Assembly (NCBI GenBank): GCA_965368175.1
Contig: CBDULX010000155.1
Span: 1 to 7,325, forward strand
Source: CBDULX01 sp965368175
Lineage (GTDB): Bacteria; Pseudomonadota; Gammaproteobacteria; SZUA-229
Reading direction: 5' to 3'
DNA: 7,325 bases
Shown piece by piece: positions 1 to 6,071 of the stretch; position 1 is the first letter of the stretch, and each line of letters starts with the position of its first letter. The notes under the pieces are model-generated. The model ran no database searches, was not told the DNA's origin, and worked only from the letters and a program-made list of their open reading frames with translations. Position numbers and translations under genes: made by a program.

Positions 1-49
1 ATGGTTTGTTGTTTACAACCAGCAACTTTTAACCATCAACGATTAACGT

Positions 50-478
50 TTATTCTAAAAATATTTCTAGCCTGCCATTGGCATCGAATTCAAAATCCAG
101 TAATTCCAGGTCCTCGTCTGTGGCCTGACCTGGATAGACTTTCCCGTCAGAATCAAATTCAGCCCCATTACATATCGATACAAATTTACCATTCTGCCAG
201 TCTATCGGACAGCCAAATACCGGGTCGTTGGCATAAGCCACCAGATATTCTCCGCTGCTACCACGCAATACCAGTATCTTCCGCCGTCCATGTTCAAAAA
301 ATTTAACTTCATTCAGTTTTAGCTCCGACACATCTAACAGGAGCATTTTTTCATCTGACACACCATTCTCATTGCTCAGTAAGCCCAGCATGAACACGTA
401 AGCCATAACCAGCAATGCAAAAGTTGCGAGCAGTTTAGTGATTACTCGAAGAATTAATTTTTTATCTTTCAAAGCCAC
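50..478 (-). CDS. Membrane-anchored Rieske-like protein lacking Fe-S ligands
   Basis: The product is 142 residues with a GTG start (476-478) and a TAA stop (50-52). Residues about 9-34 form one hydrophobic segment after a basic N-terminus, so it is probably a membrane anchor with the rest outside the cytoplasm. Residues 85-90 (DPVFGC) and 101-106 (SICNGA), followed by EFDSDGKVYPGQ, line up with the two Rieske boxes CTHLGC and CPCHGS. In that alignment the four 2Fe-2S ligands are replaced (D85, V87, S101, N104), while the two disulfide cysteines (C90, C103) remain. I infer a Rieske-fold protein that cannot bind the usual cluster. The shine-dalgarno is weak, but an in-frame stop lies just upstream of the GTG, so no longer version is likely. 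No neighbour suggests a partner, and the gene downstream is outside the window. The reading frame is well supported; the fold assignment is by eye and the function unknown. Confidence 0.75.
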   Translation of the reverse strand: MALKDKKLILRVITKLLATFALLVMAYVFMLGLLSNENGVSDEKMLLLDVSELKLNEVKFFEHGRRKILVLRGSSGEYLVAYANDPVFGCPIDWQNGKFVSICNGAEFDSDGKVYPGQATDEDLELLDFEFDANGRLEIFLE

Positions 479-537
479 TGTTAAAATGCTCTATTAACCT
501 GAGCCATCCCCACAAATATTTATAAATGAATGTAAAG

Positions 538-737
538 TCAAAAGCATAAGAAAACGCAAATGTACGCCAATAAAATCTTAAAAATATTAGATTAAACGAC
601 ATTTCAAACTAATTTGGACTTCTATAACATCTGTTTTGCAGCACTAATTAATGCAGATATTGCCGAATTTAGCCATACAAAGTCATTTCTTTATTTGCGT
701 ACATTTGCGTACATTTGCGTTTTCTTTATCTTTTTGA
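538..737. repeat. About 200-bp inverted-repeat (MITE-like) element
   Basis: The AT-rich, gene-free gap between the Rieske-like gene and hemW (479-781) contains a perfect 20-bp inverted repeat at 548-567 and 707-726. Similarity continues outward imperfectly, with gaps, to about 538 and 737, giving arms of roughly 35 bp around an AT-rich core of about 140 bp. The core carries no convincing gene. This looks like a short non-autonomous mobile element or a pair of recombinase binding sites. No clear target-site duplication is visible, so the exact ends are uncertain. The right arm ends within about 45 bp of the hemW start and probably overlaps its promoter. Outside the repeat I see nothing convincing in the gap apart from AT-rich promoter-like DNA. 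Confidence 0.6.
691..720 (+). repeat. 10-bp tandem repeat, unit ACATTTGCGT
   Basis: Two exact copies of ACATTTGCGT (701-710 and 711-720) are preceded by a partial copy ending in ATTTGCGT (691-700). The period is one helical turn. The left arm of the surrounding inverted repeat carries the same unit in reverse orientation, once exactly and once degenerate (about 555-571), so the right arm has one more unit than the left. Such phased units commonly bind a transposase, recombinase or regulator; which applies here is inference. Confidence 0.7.
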
Positions 738-781
738 TCTTAAATATTATATATGGGGATAGCTCCGCCCCCTATTAACCA

Positions 782-1954
782 ATGTTGACAGCGATGCCTA
801 ACTTTACCAGTCTGCCCCCTTTAGCGCTCTATATTCACATTCCGTGGTGTATTCGCAAATGCCCCTATTGTGATTTTAATTCACATGAAAGCCCGAACAG
901 TTTGCCAGAGCAGGCCTATGTCGACATCCTGTTAAATGACCTTGAGCATCATCTACCAGAAGTCTGGGGCCGACGTCTGAGTTCTATTTTTATTGGAGGA
1001 GGTACCCCAAGCCTGTTTTCGGCCAGCAGTATAGACCGATTATTATCCGGCATTCATGCCCGCATGACCTGTATTTCAGATATGGAAATCACCCTCGAGG
1101 CTAACCCGGGCACCCTGGAACAGGGACGTTTTCAAGGCTTTCGTGATGCTGGTATCAATCGCTTATCGATCGGCGTACAGAGTTTTAATGAGCAACATTT
1201 AAAACAGCTTGGCCGCATACACGATAGCCACCAGGCCTGTAAAGCCATTGAATCAGCGCTCAACGCAGGGTTTGATAACCTCAATATAGACCTGATGTTC
1301 GGTCTGCCCGGTCAGAGCATTGAGCAGGGATTAGAAGATCTGGAGCAGGGTCTCTCGTTCAATACCAGCCACCTGTCCTGGTACCAGCTCACCATCGAAC
1401 CTAATACGCTGTTTTACAGTACCCCCCCCAGCTTGCCCGACGATGACCGGATAAGTGAATTACAGGACCTGGGACAGCAATTGTTAAATGAGCAGGGCTT
1501 TACCCAGTATGAAATTTCAGCCTATGCCCGGAATGGGAAACACTGCCGGCACAATCTAAATTACTGGGAATTTGGTGATTATCTGGCCATTGGTGCCGGA
1601 GCTCATGGCAAGATCAGCCGTAGTGACAGCCAGCAGATTCAACGTTACTGGAATTTGCGCCAGCCTCAGGCCTATATGACTGCCCGTGGTTCGTCGCGGA
1701 TTTCCGGTCAGCAGGTACTGAATACCGATGATATTGTGTTCGAGTTCATGCTCAATGCCCTGAGACTGAAACAGGGCGTTAGTAGAAATACGTTTCATCA
1801 ACACACTGGCTTAGAGCCCGCCTTGATCGAACAAAACTGCCAGCGAGCCATAGAACGAGGACTAATGGAACAAACAGAACAGGGCTTTCGGCCCAGCGGG
1901 TTGGGTTACCGTTTTCTCAATGACCTGATCAATATATTTGCCCCCACAGAATAA
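782..1954 (+). CDS. hemW: HemW, radical SAM heme chaperone-like protein
   Basis: The product is 390 residues; E. coli HemW has 378. The radical-SAM cluster motif is C23-x3-C27-x2-C30, in IPWC..KCPYCDFNSH, which fits the HemW/HemN family. GGGTPS at 72-77 is the SAM-binding glycine motif, and EANPGT and NIDLMFGLPGQ are typical further family blocks. H257-N-L-N-Y-W262 followed by GAGAHG is the HemW signature. HemW members are heme-binding proteins thought to deliver heme; they were long mislabelled as oxygen-independent coproporphyrinogen oxidase. M5 (position 794) is an alternative start that resembles E. coli more closely, and neither start has a good ribosome binding site. TATTAT at 745-750 could be a -10, but no good -35 is seen. 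A run of eight C at 1422-1429 lies in frame within the gene. The gene ends six bases from a convergent gene, with no terminator hairpin between them. Confidence 0.95.
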   Translation: MLTAMPNFTSLPPLALYIHIPWCIRKCPYCDFNSHESPNSLPEQAYVDILLNDLEHHLPEVWGRRLSSIFIGGGTPSLFSASSIDRLLSGIHARMTCISDMEITLEANPGTLEQGRFQGFRDAGINRLSIGVQSFNEQHLKQLGRIHDSHQACKAIESALNAGFDNLNIDLMFGLPGQSIEQGLEDLEQGLSFNTSHLSWYQLTIEPNTLFYSTPPSLPDDDRISELQDLGQQLLNEQGFTQYEISAYARNGKHCRHNLNYWEFGDYLAIGAGAHGKISRSDSQQIQRYWNLRQPQAYMTARGSSRISGQQVLNTDDIVFEFMLNALRLKQGVSRNTFHQHTGLEPALIEQNCQRAIERGLMEQTEQGFRPSGLGYRFLNDLINIFAPTE

Positions 1955-1960
1955 AACCAT

Positions 1961-2506
1961 TTATTTTCCACTCATACCGTCGGACGCCTGTTGCTGCCGT
2001 TGCTGCCGTTGATCCATCATTTTACTGACATTTTGTGCATTCTCGATCAGCTTTTGCACACCTTCCGGTGTATAGGGGTTCTCAAGACCACCATCAGATA
2101 CCTCATCATCTGGATCTGAATTTAAATCGGAATCAGACCTTGAATCAAATGATTTACCCAAAGAAAAAACCTTAGCTCCTGACGCCTGTTCTGCCTGTTC
2201 CGATTCAGGAACTTTTACTGCCTGCATCAAATTAGTATTCGTTTTTAGCTCTATGGTTTGAGCCGCTTTTCCTATAGGTGGCTTTTCACTAAAATGGGTT
2301 TGCCCTTTTTCATCAACCCACTTGTATACCGTCACATCACGGTCAGTCCTCACAGAGGTGGCTGATATCTGCTTGTTACTTTCAGCTGAACCGGAAAAGA
2401 TGCCTTGCAAAAAGCCCGGTAGCGGCAGGCTACCGCCCAGGAAGTAATATGGCACAGCCAGCAACACAATGACCACAACCATCAGTTTGAACAACAGCTT
2501 TTTCAT
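1961..2506 (-). CDS. DUF4124 domain membrane-anchored protein
   Basis: The product is 181 residues with an ATG start (complement of 2504-2506). Residues 1-24 are a basic start followed by a hydrophobic stretch, best read as an uncleaved anchor or signal peptide. Residues about 59-77 (VYKWVDEKGQTHFSEKPP) match the DUF4124 core, found in many small proteobacterial envelope proteins: a YxWxDxxGxxxFSxxPP pattern. The remainder is low in hydrophobicity. An acidic, Ser/Asp-rich stretch at 120-138 and a Gln/Arg-rich tail at 167-174 suggest disorder, and the tail is encoded by a 9-bp tandem repeat (1991-2008). The biochemical function of DUF4124 is unknown to me. The gene is monocistronic in this window, transcribed away from rpmE and converging on hemW. 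Confidence 0.88.
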   Translation of the reverse strand: MKKLLFKLMVVVIVLLAVPYYFLGGSLPLPGFLQGIFSGSAESNKQISATSVRTDRDVTVYKWVDEKGQTHFSEKPPIGKAAQTIELKTNTNLMQAVKVPESEQAEQASGAKVFSLGKSFDSRSDSDLNSDPDDEVSDGGLENPYTPEGVQKLIENAQNVSKMMDQRQQRQQQASDGMSGK

Positions 2507-2538
2507 ACTAATCCAACCCCATCCATCTCAATTTAATT

Positions 2539-2569
2539 ATTATACGTTGAAAACCCGGCTTTTTTTCAA
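2539..2569 (-). promoter_or_regulatory. Sigma70-type promoter of the DUF4124 gene
   Basis: On the minus strand, TATAAT (complement of 2539-2544) is a perfect -10. TTGAAA (complement of 2564-2569) is a five-of-six -35, with a 19-bp spacer that is longer than ideal. The predicted transcript starts near 2532, about 26 bases ahead of the ATG. The -35 lies in one arm of an 8-bp inverted repeat (2546-2553 / 2563-2570) that could be an operator. Confidence 0.5.
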
Positions 2570-2576
2570 CCCACTC

Positions 2577-2605
2577 TTGCCGGAGGCCGGCTAAAAGGGT
2601 AATAT
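2577..2605 (+). promoter_or_regulatory. Candidate promoter of rpmE
   Basis: TTGCCG (2577-2582) and TAATAT (2600-2605) are separated by 17 bp and each match four of six consensus bases. The start would be near 2612, giving a leader of about 38 bases. Two short inverted repeats overlap it: GCCGG/CCGGC (2579-2583 / 2587-2591) and GGGTA/TACCC (2597-2601 / 2605-2609). CTAAAA (2591-2596) is also complementary to TTTTAG (2634-2639), which overlaps the ribosome binding site. That pairing could matter only if transcription starts further upstream than predicted here. Confidence 0.4.
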
Positions 2606-2649
2606 ACCCGGCTCTTTACGGGCACCAACTTTATTTTAGAGGACTCGAG

Positions 2650-2859
2650 ATGAGGCCAGATATACACCCCGAATACAATGAGATTACAGTAAATTGCAGC
2701 TGTGGCAATAACTTCGCTACTCGCTCGACCTATGGTAAGGACAGCCTGACTGTGGAGGTATGTTCACAGTGCCACCCATTCTTCACTGGTAAACAGAAGA
2801 TTATGGACACTGCTGGTCAGGTTGAGAAATTCCATAAGCGATTCGGTGGCAAGAAGTAA
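2650..2859 (+). CDS. rpmE: 50S ribosomal protein L31 (zinc-binding type)
   Basis: The product is 69 residues, the normal length for bacterial L31 (70 in E. coli). MRPDIHPEYNEI at the N-terminus and CSQCHPFFTGKQ in the middle are highly conserved family blocks, and the protein ends in a basic tail. C16, C18, C38 and C41 form the four-cysteine zinc site, so this is the zinc-containing form and not the cysteine-less paralogue made under zinc starvation. L31 sits at an intersubunit bridge between the 50S and 30S subunits. AGAGGA at 2638-2643, six bases before the ATG, is a strong ribosome binding site. E. coli rpmE is reported to be autogenously controlled through its leader; whether that holds here cannot be told. 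A strong intrinsic terminator begins 27 bases after the stop codon. Confidence 0.98.
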   Translation: MRPDIHPEYNEITVNCSCGNNFATRSTYGKDSLTVEVCSQCHPFFTGKQKIMDTAGQVEKFHKRFGGKK

Positions 2860-3643
2860 TCTGACACTGCGTTTACAGCTTATTTCAAGGGCGCTGATCA
2901 CTGGCGCCCTTTTTCATGCCTGGCTTCCAGTACAGGCCAGTAACTGTGCACCGCAACATATTTCTGAGTCGGTTTCAGTGCAATATGTGCACGATGGCGA
3001 TACGATTCGCTTAAGTGATGGCCGCAAAGTCCGACTGGTTGGCATCAACACTCCGGAACTGGCGCATAATAATCAGGCTGAACAGGCTTTTGCCCAACAG
3101 GCCAGGTTAAAACTAATGGCCTTGTTGCGTAATTCCGATTATCGGGTGATGCTGGAATCAGGTCTTGAGCATAAAGACAGATACCGACGCACCCTGGCCC
3201 ATATTTATCTACCTGATGGCACCAACATACAGCAGGCCATGCTGGAATCCGGCCTGGCCACAGCCTACACCACGCCACCCAACTCTAGACAATCAAATTG
3301 TTATAAACAGGCTGAACTTAAAGCTCAAAAAGCTGGATCAGGCCTCTGGAAACTCCCCGAATACCAGATAAAATCTGTAAGCTCGTTAAACAGGTGGGAT
3401 AGAGGTTTTCGCCTCATACAGGGCCGAGTCAGCCAAATTAGCAGTGACCACAAGGGCACCCGTATTCTGCTGGAAAACAGGGTTCGTCTCAGCATAGCCA
3501 AATCGGACCTGATATATTTTCCGCCTGGTTATATCCAGTCACTAAAATCGAAGTCTATTGTGGTGCGCGGCTGGTTACATCCCCAAAAATCGCAATTCTT
3601 CATGAGCCTGCGCCACCCCGATGCTATTACAGTAAATTTTTAA
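2846..3643 (+). CDS. SNase-like thermonuclease, exported
   Basis: From a GTG at 2846 the product is 265 residues. Residues about 6-31 form a signal peptide with likely cleavage near VQA/SNC. An SNase domain (PF00565 type) spans about 43-172: D50-G-D-T with D52 as metal ligand, and R63, E71 and R115 matching the staphylococcal catalytic R35, E43 and R87. The motif reads GINTPE, so N68 replaces the calcium-binding D40 of the prototype. Residues about 185-265 form a second beta-rich part of unclear role, possibly OB-like. Family members cleave DNA and RNA in the periplasm or outside the cell. TTG at 2822 is an alternative start that adds eight residues; neither start has a clear ribosome binding site. 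The frame overlaps the rpmE end by 14 bases (38 from TTG). The rpmE terminator lies inside it, so expression may depend on read-through or an unseen promoter. Confidence 0.9.
   Translation: MARSNLTLRLQLISRALITGALFHAWLPVQASNCAPQHISESVSVQYVHDGDTIRLSDGRKVRLVGINTPELAHNNQAEQAFAQQARLKLMALLRNSDYRVMLESGLEHKDRYRRTLAHIYLPDGTNIQQAMLESGLATAYTTPPNSRQSNCYKQAELKAQKAGSGLWKLPEYQIKSVSSLNRWDRGFRLIQGRVSQISSDHKGTRILLENRVRLSIAKSDLIYFPPGYIQSLKSKSIVVRGWLHPQKSQFFMSLRHPDAITVNF
2887..2914 (+). terminator. Intrinsic terminator of rpmE, inside the next CDS
   Basis: AAGGGCGC (2887-2894) pairs perfectly with GCGCCCTT (2904-2911) across a 9-base loop, and a T run (2910-2914) follows at the 3' side. The position just after the rpmE stop (2857-2859) is where an rpmE terminator is expected. 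It also lies within the nuclease reading frame, where it encodes part of the hydrophobic signal peptide. Confidence 0.8.
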
Positions 3644-3686
3644 TTGCCCCTGCAGTTTTAAAAATCCGTCTAAATGAATTTCAAAG

Positions 3687-3695
3687 TGCTAAAAT
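3687..3695 (+). promoter_or_regulatory. Candidate extended -10 promoter of maeB
   Basis: TGCTAAAAT at 3687-3695 is an extended -10 (TGn followed by TAAAAT, five of six matches). No good -35 is visible near 3667-3672, as is usual for extended -10 promoters. The transcript would begin near 3702, about 29 bases before the maeB ATG. Confidence 0.4.
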
Positions 3696-3730
3696 AGCCA
3701 GGTTTTAATCCATCTGAATAGCTGTACACC

Positions 3731-4960
3731 ATGACCAGTAAACTCAAACAGGATGCACTTGCCTATCATCAGTTCCCAAAACCAGGCAAAATCGCAATTG
3801 AAGTTACCAAGCCCTGCAATACCCAGAAAGATTTATCACTGGCATATACCCCGGGCGTGGCCGAACCTGTTAGAGAAATTGCCAGGGATAAGGAAGCCGC
3901 ATACAAGTACACCGCTAAAGGTAACCTGATCGCGGTAATCACCGATGGAACTGCCGTGCTGGGACTGGGAAACGTAGGCGCTCTGGCCGGTAAACCAGTG
4001 ATGGAAGGCAAGGCTGTATTATTCAAGGTGTTCGCCGATATTGATGTGTTTGATATTGAGGTGGATGCCGAAGACCCGGAAGACTTTATCAATACCGTGG
4101 CCCGTATTGCCCCGACCTTCGGCGGAATTAATCTGGAAGACATCACCGCACCACGGTGTTTCGAAATTGAGCGCCGCCTGGATGAAATGCTGGATATCCC
4201 GGTATTCCATGATGACCAGCACGGCACAGCGATCATAATCGCTGCCGGCCTGCTTAATGCCCTGGAACTGCAGGGTAAAGATATATCAGACACACGCATT
4301 GTTTGCATGGGAGCCGGTGCAGCCGGAATCGCATCCATGAAACTGTTAAATAGCCTGGGTGCGAAAAAACAGAACATTATCCTGCTGGATCGCAACGGCG
4401 TCATCCATAAAAAGCGGGACGACCTGAACAAATACAAAGCCGAATTTGCTCTGGACACTGATCTTCGCACTCCACTTGAAGCACTCACTGGCGCCGATGT
4501 ATTTATCGGCGTATCCGGCCCTGACCTCTTAACACCCGACATGCTCAATGCCATGGCAACAAACCCCATTGTGTTTGCACTGTCTAATCCAAACCCGGAA
4601 ATCAACCCGGAACTGGCCCACCAGACCCGTGATGACGTACTTATGGCCACCGGTCGTAGTGACTACCCCAACCAGGTCAACAATGTGCTGGGATTTCCCT
4701 ATATTTTCCGTGGTGCCCTGGATTCCGGTGCGACTCGTATCACCCGTGAAATGCATATTGCTGCGGTAAACGAGATCTGTGCCCTTACTCATGAACCTGT
4801 ACCACAATCGGTGCTGGATGCTTATGAACTTGATGAACTGAAGTTCGGCAAAAATTACATCATCCCCAAACCACTCGATCCCCGATTAATAGAGCGAGTG
4901 CCCCAGGCTGTGGCCAGGGCCGCTGAGGCCAGTGGCGTCGCCAAGCATAAAATCGTCTAA
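3731..4960 (+). CDS. maeB: Malic enzyme, short single-module form
   Basis: The 409-residue cytoplasmic enzyme converts L-malate and NAD(P)+ to pyruvate, CO2 and NAD(P)H. The N-terminal malic domain carries Y39 (LAYTPGVAEP) and K94 (EGKAVLFK) as the expected catalytic pair. Metal ligands are E136-D137 (LEDITAPRCFEIE) and D161/D162 (PVFHDDQHGTAI). The NAD(P)-binding domain has GAGAAGIA at 194-201 and SNPNPEINPE further on. At about 410 residues it lacks the C-terminal phosphotransacetylase-like module of E. coli MaeB (759 residues) and matches the shorter enzymes I recall from Pseudomonas. Cofactor preference (NAD or NADP) cannot be decided by eye. The ribosome binding site is weak. It lies 73 bases before mdh with no terminator between, so the two malate genes are probably co-transcribed. 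Confidence 0.95.
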   Translation: MTSKLKQDALAYHQFPKPGKIAIEVTKPCNTQKDLSLAYTPGVAEPVREIARDKEAAYKYTAKGNLIAVITDGTAVLGLGNVGALAGKPVMEGKAVLFKVFADIDVFDIEVDAEDPEDFINTVARIAPTFGGINLEDITAPRCFEIERRLDEMLDIPVFHDDQHGTAIIIAAGLLNALELQGKDISDTRIVCMGAGAAGIASMKLLNSLGAKKQNIILLDRNGVIHKKRDDLNKYKAEFALDTDLRTPLEALTGADVFIGVSGPDLLTPDMLNAMATNPIVFALSNPNPEINPELAHQTRDDVLMATGRSDYPNQVNNVLGFPYIFRGALDSGATRITREMHIAAVNEICALTHEPVPQSVLDAYELDELKFGKNYIIPKPLDPRLIERVPQAVARAAEASGVAKHKIV

Positions 4961-5033
4961 ATAAAAGACCGCCATCCCGGAACTGCTACACTCAGTGATA
5001 GTCAGTCATACTAAATATATAAAGGGATGAGCC

Positions 5034-5963
5034 ATGAACAAAATTACCGTAGTGGGTGCTGGTCGAGTTGGAGAATCTACCGCCCAGTTCATTGCCAGTC
5101 GTGATCTATGTCGTGAAATTGCACTGATCGATGTACGTGAAGGTGCTGCCGAGGGTGTAGCCCTGGATATCCAGCAGGATGCCCCCATTTTTTCTTTCGA
5201 TACCCGCCTCACCGGTGGCACTAACCCTGAACTAATTGCCGATTCCGACCTGGTCATAATCACTGCGGGTATCCCCCGTAAGCCTGGCATGTCACGCTCC
5301 GACGTCATGGAAACCAATGTACGGGTCATCGATGAAATTGTAGACAATACCCTAAAATATGCCCCTGAAGCCATGCTTCTACTGGTAACTAACCCGGTGG
5401 ATGTCCTCACATATAGAGCCTGGAAACGAACCGGTTGGGACAGACGTCGGATATTCGGTCAGGCCGGAGTACTTGACTCTACGCGCATGGCCAGCTTTAT
5501 CGCCCTGGAAACTGGCTTTTCAGCACTGGATATAGATGCCATGGTTATGGGTGGTCACGGTGACTCAATGGTGCCCATGATGCGTTACACCACGATTTCA
5601 GGTATTCCTGTCAGTAACTTCCTGGACCAGCCCTGCCTGGATAATATTATCGAGCGCACCCGCAACGGTGGCGCCGAAATTCTCGCACTGCGTCAGAACA
5701 GCAGCGCCTACGATGCTCCAGCTGCTGCAGTGGCGATAATGGTCGATGCTATTGTCCATGATCGCAAACGCATACTACCTTCGGTAGCAATACTGGAGAA
5801 TGACTATGGCCACAACGACCTGGCTATTGGCGTGCCCTGTGTACTGGGTAAAGACGGCATGGAAGAAATTATCGAGCTAACGCTGACGGAACAGGAACTG
5901 GAGAATTTTGAAAATTCCATAACCATGATACAGAAAGACCTGAAAATCCTGGCCAAATTATAG
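5034..5963 (+). CDS. mdh: Malate dehydrogenase, LDH-like type
   Basis: The 309-residue cytoplasmic enzyme interconverts malate and oxaloacetate with NAD(H) in the TCA cycle. G8-A-G-R-V-G13 is the Rossmann motif, and D33 at the end of the second strand favours NAD. R82 in GIPRKPGMSR sits where lactate dehydrogenases have Gln, so the substrate is malate. R88, N120 (VTNP), D148 and R151 (GVLDSTR) and H175 (GGHGDSM) complete the active site. The sequence belongs to the LDH-like MDH family, not the E. coli Mdh family, whose N-terminus reads AVLGAAGGIGQ. AAGGGA at 5022-5027, six bases before the ATG, is a good ribosome binding site. The 73-base gap after maeB shows no convincing promoter or terminator. 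The 3' flank (5971-6068) contains two stable hairpins without a T tract. Confidence 0.96.
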   Translation: MNKITVVGAGRVGESTAQFIASRDLCREIALIDVREGAAEGVALDIQQDAPIFSFDTRLTGGTNPELIADSDLVIITAGIPRKPGMSRSDVMETNVRVIDEIVDNTLKYAPEAMLLLVTNPVDVLTYRAWKRTGWDRRRIFGQAGVLDSTRMASFIALETGFSALDIDAMVMGGHGDSMVPMMRYTTISGIPVSNFLDQPCLDNIIERTRNGGAEILALRQNSSAYDAPAAAVAIMVDAIVHDRKRILPSVAILENDYGHNDLAIGVPCVLGKDGMEEIIELTLTEQELENFENSITMIQKDLKILAKL

Positions 5964-5970
5964 GGCACCC

Positions 5971-6021
5971 GGGGAACTTCTGATTAAGCCTGGTTGCAGC
6001 AGGCTGCGATCAGAGGCTCCC
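5971..6021 (+). other. Long imperfect stem-loop after mdh
   Basis: CTTCTGAT (5977-5984) pairs with ATCAGAGG (6009-6016), with one G-U pair. Inside it AGCCTG (5987-5992) pairs with CAGGCT (6000-6005) around a 7-base loop. A further GGG/CCC pairing at the base (about 5971-6021) is possible. It begins eight bases after the mdh stop and has no T run. It may be a 3'-end processing or stability element of the mdh mRNA; its role is inferred. Confidence 0.45.
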
Positions 6022-6041
6022 TGGAAGCCATCACTACTATT

Positions 6042-6068
6042 TAACCCTGCCTCACCCTGGCAGGGTTA
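6042..6068 (+). terminator. 10-bp perfect hairpin before the exonuclease gene
   Basis: TAACCCTGCC (6042-6051) is perfectly complementary to GGCAGGGTTA (6059-6068) across the 7-base loop TCACCCT. The stem is strong enough for a terminator of the maeB-mdh unit, but no T tract follows on either strand. Rho-assisted termination, transcript-end protection or a protein-binding palindrome are alternatives. Confidence 0.4.
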
Positions 6069-6071
6069 TAT

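Noticed and set aside
1..306. Open plus-strand frame from the window edge
   Set aside because: It lies antisense to the Rieske-like gene, whose product shows coherent motifs and a membrane anchor. The plus frame gives a Pro/His/Gln-rich sequence with no family resemblance.
479..547. Promoter of the Rieske-like gene on the minus strand
   Set aside because: TTGACT (complement of 536-541) is a fair -35, but no good -10 lies at 16-18 bases. TATAAA occurs too close, at 11 bases.
568..706. A small gene or transposase remnant between the inverted repeats
   Set aside because: The core is AT-rich with frequent stops and no ribosome binding site followed by a meaningful frame.
691..720. CRISPR-like repeat array
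   Set aside because: The units are 10 bp, contiguous and without spacers, and no cas gene is present.
3769..4650. Long minus-strand open frame of 293 codons
   Set aside because: It is antisense to maeB; the Ser/Ala/Arg-rich translation is typical of the mirror of a strongly coding frame, and maeB motifs are unambiguous.
4961..5033. Separate mdh promoter
   Set aside because: Only AT-rich sequence near 5010-5020 resembles a -10, with no -35 at a suitable distance.
5006..5410. Minus-strand frame of 134 codons
   Set aside because: It is antisense to mdh, with low-complexity Ser/Arg content and no recognisable domain.
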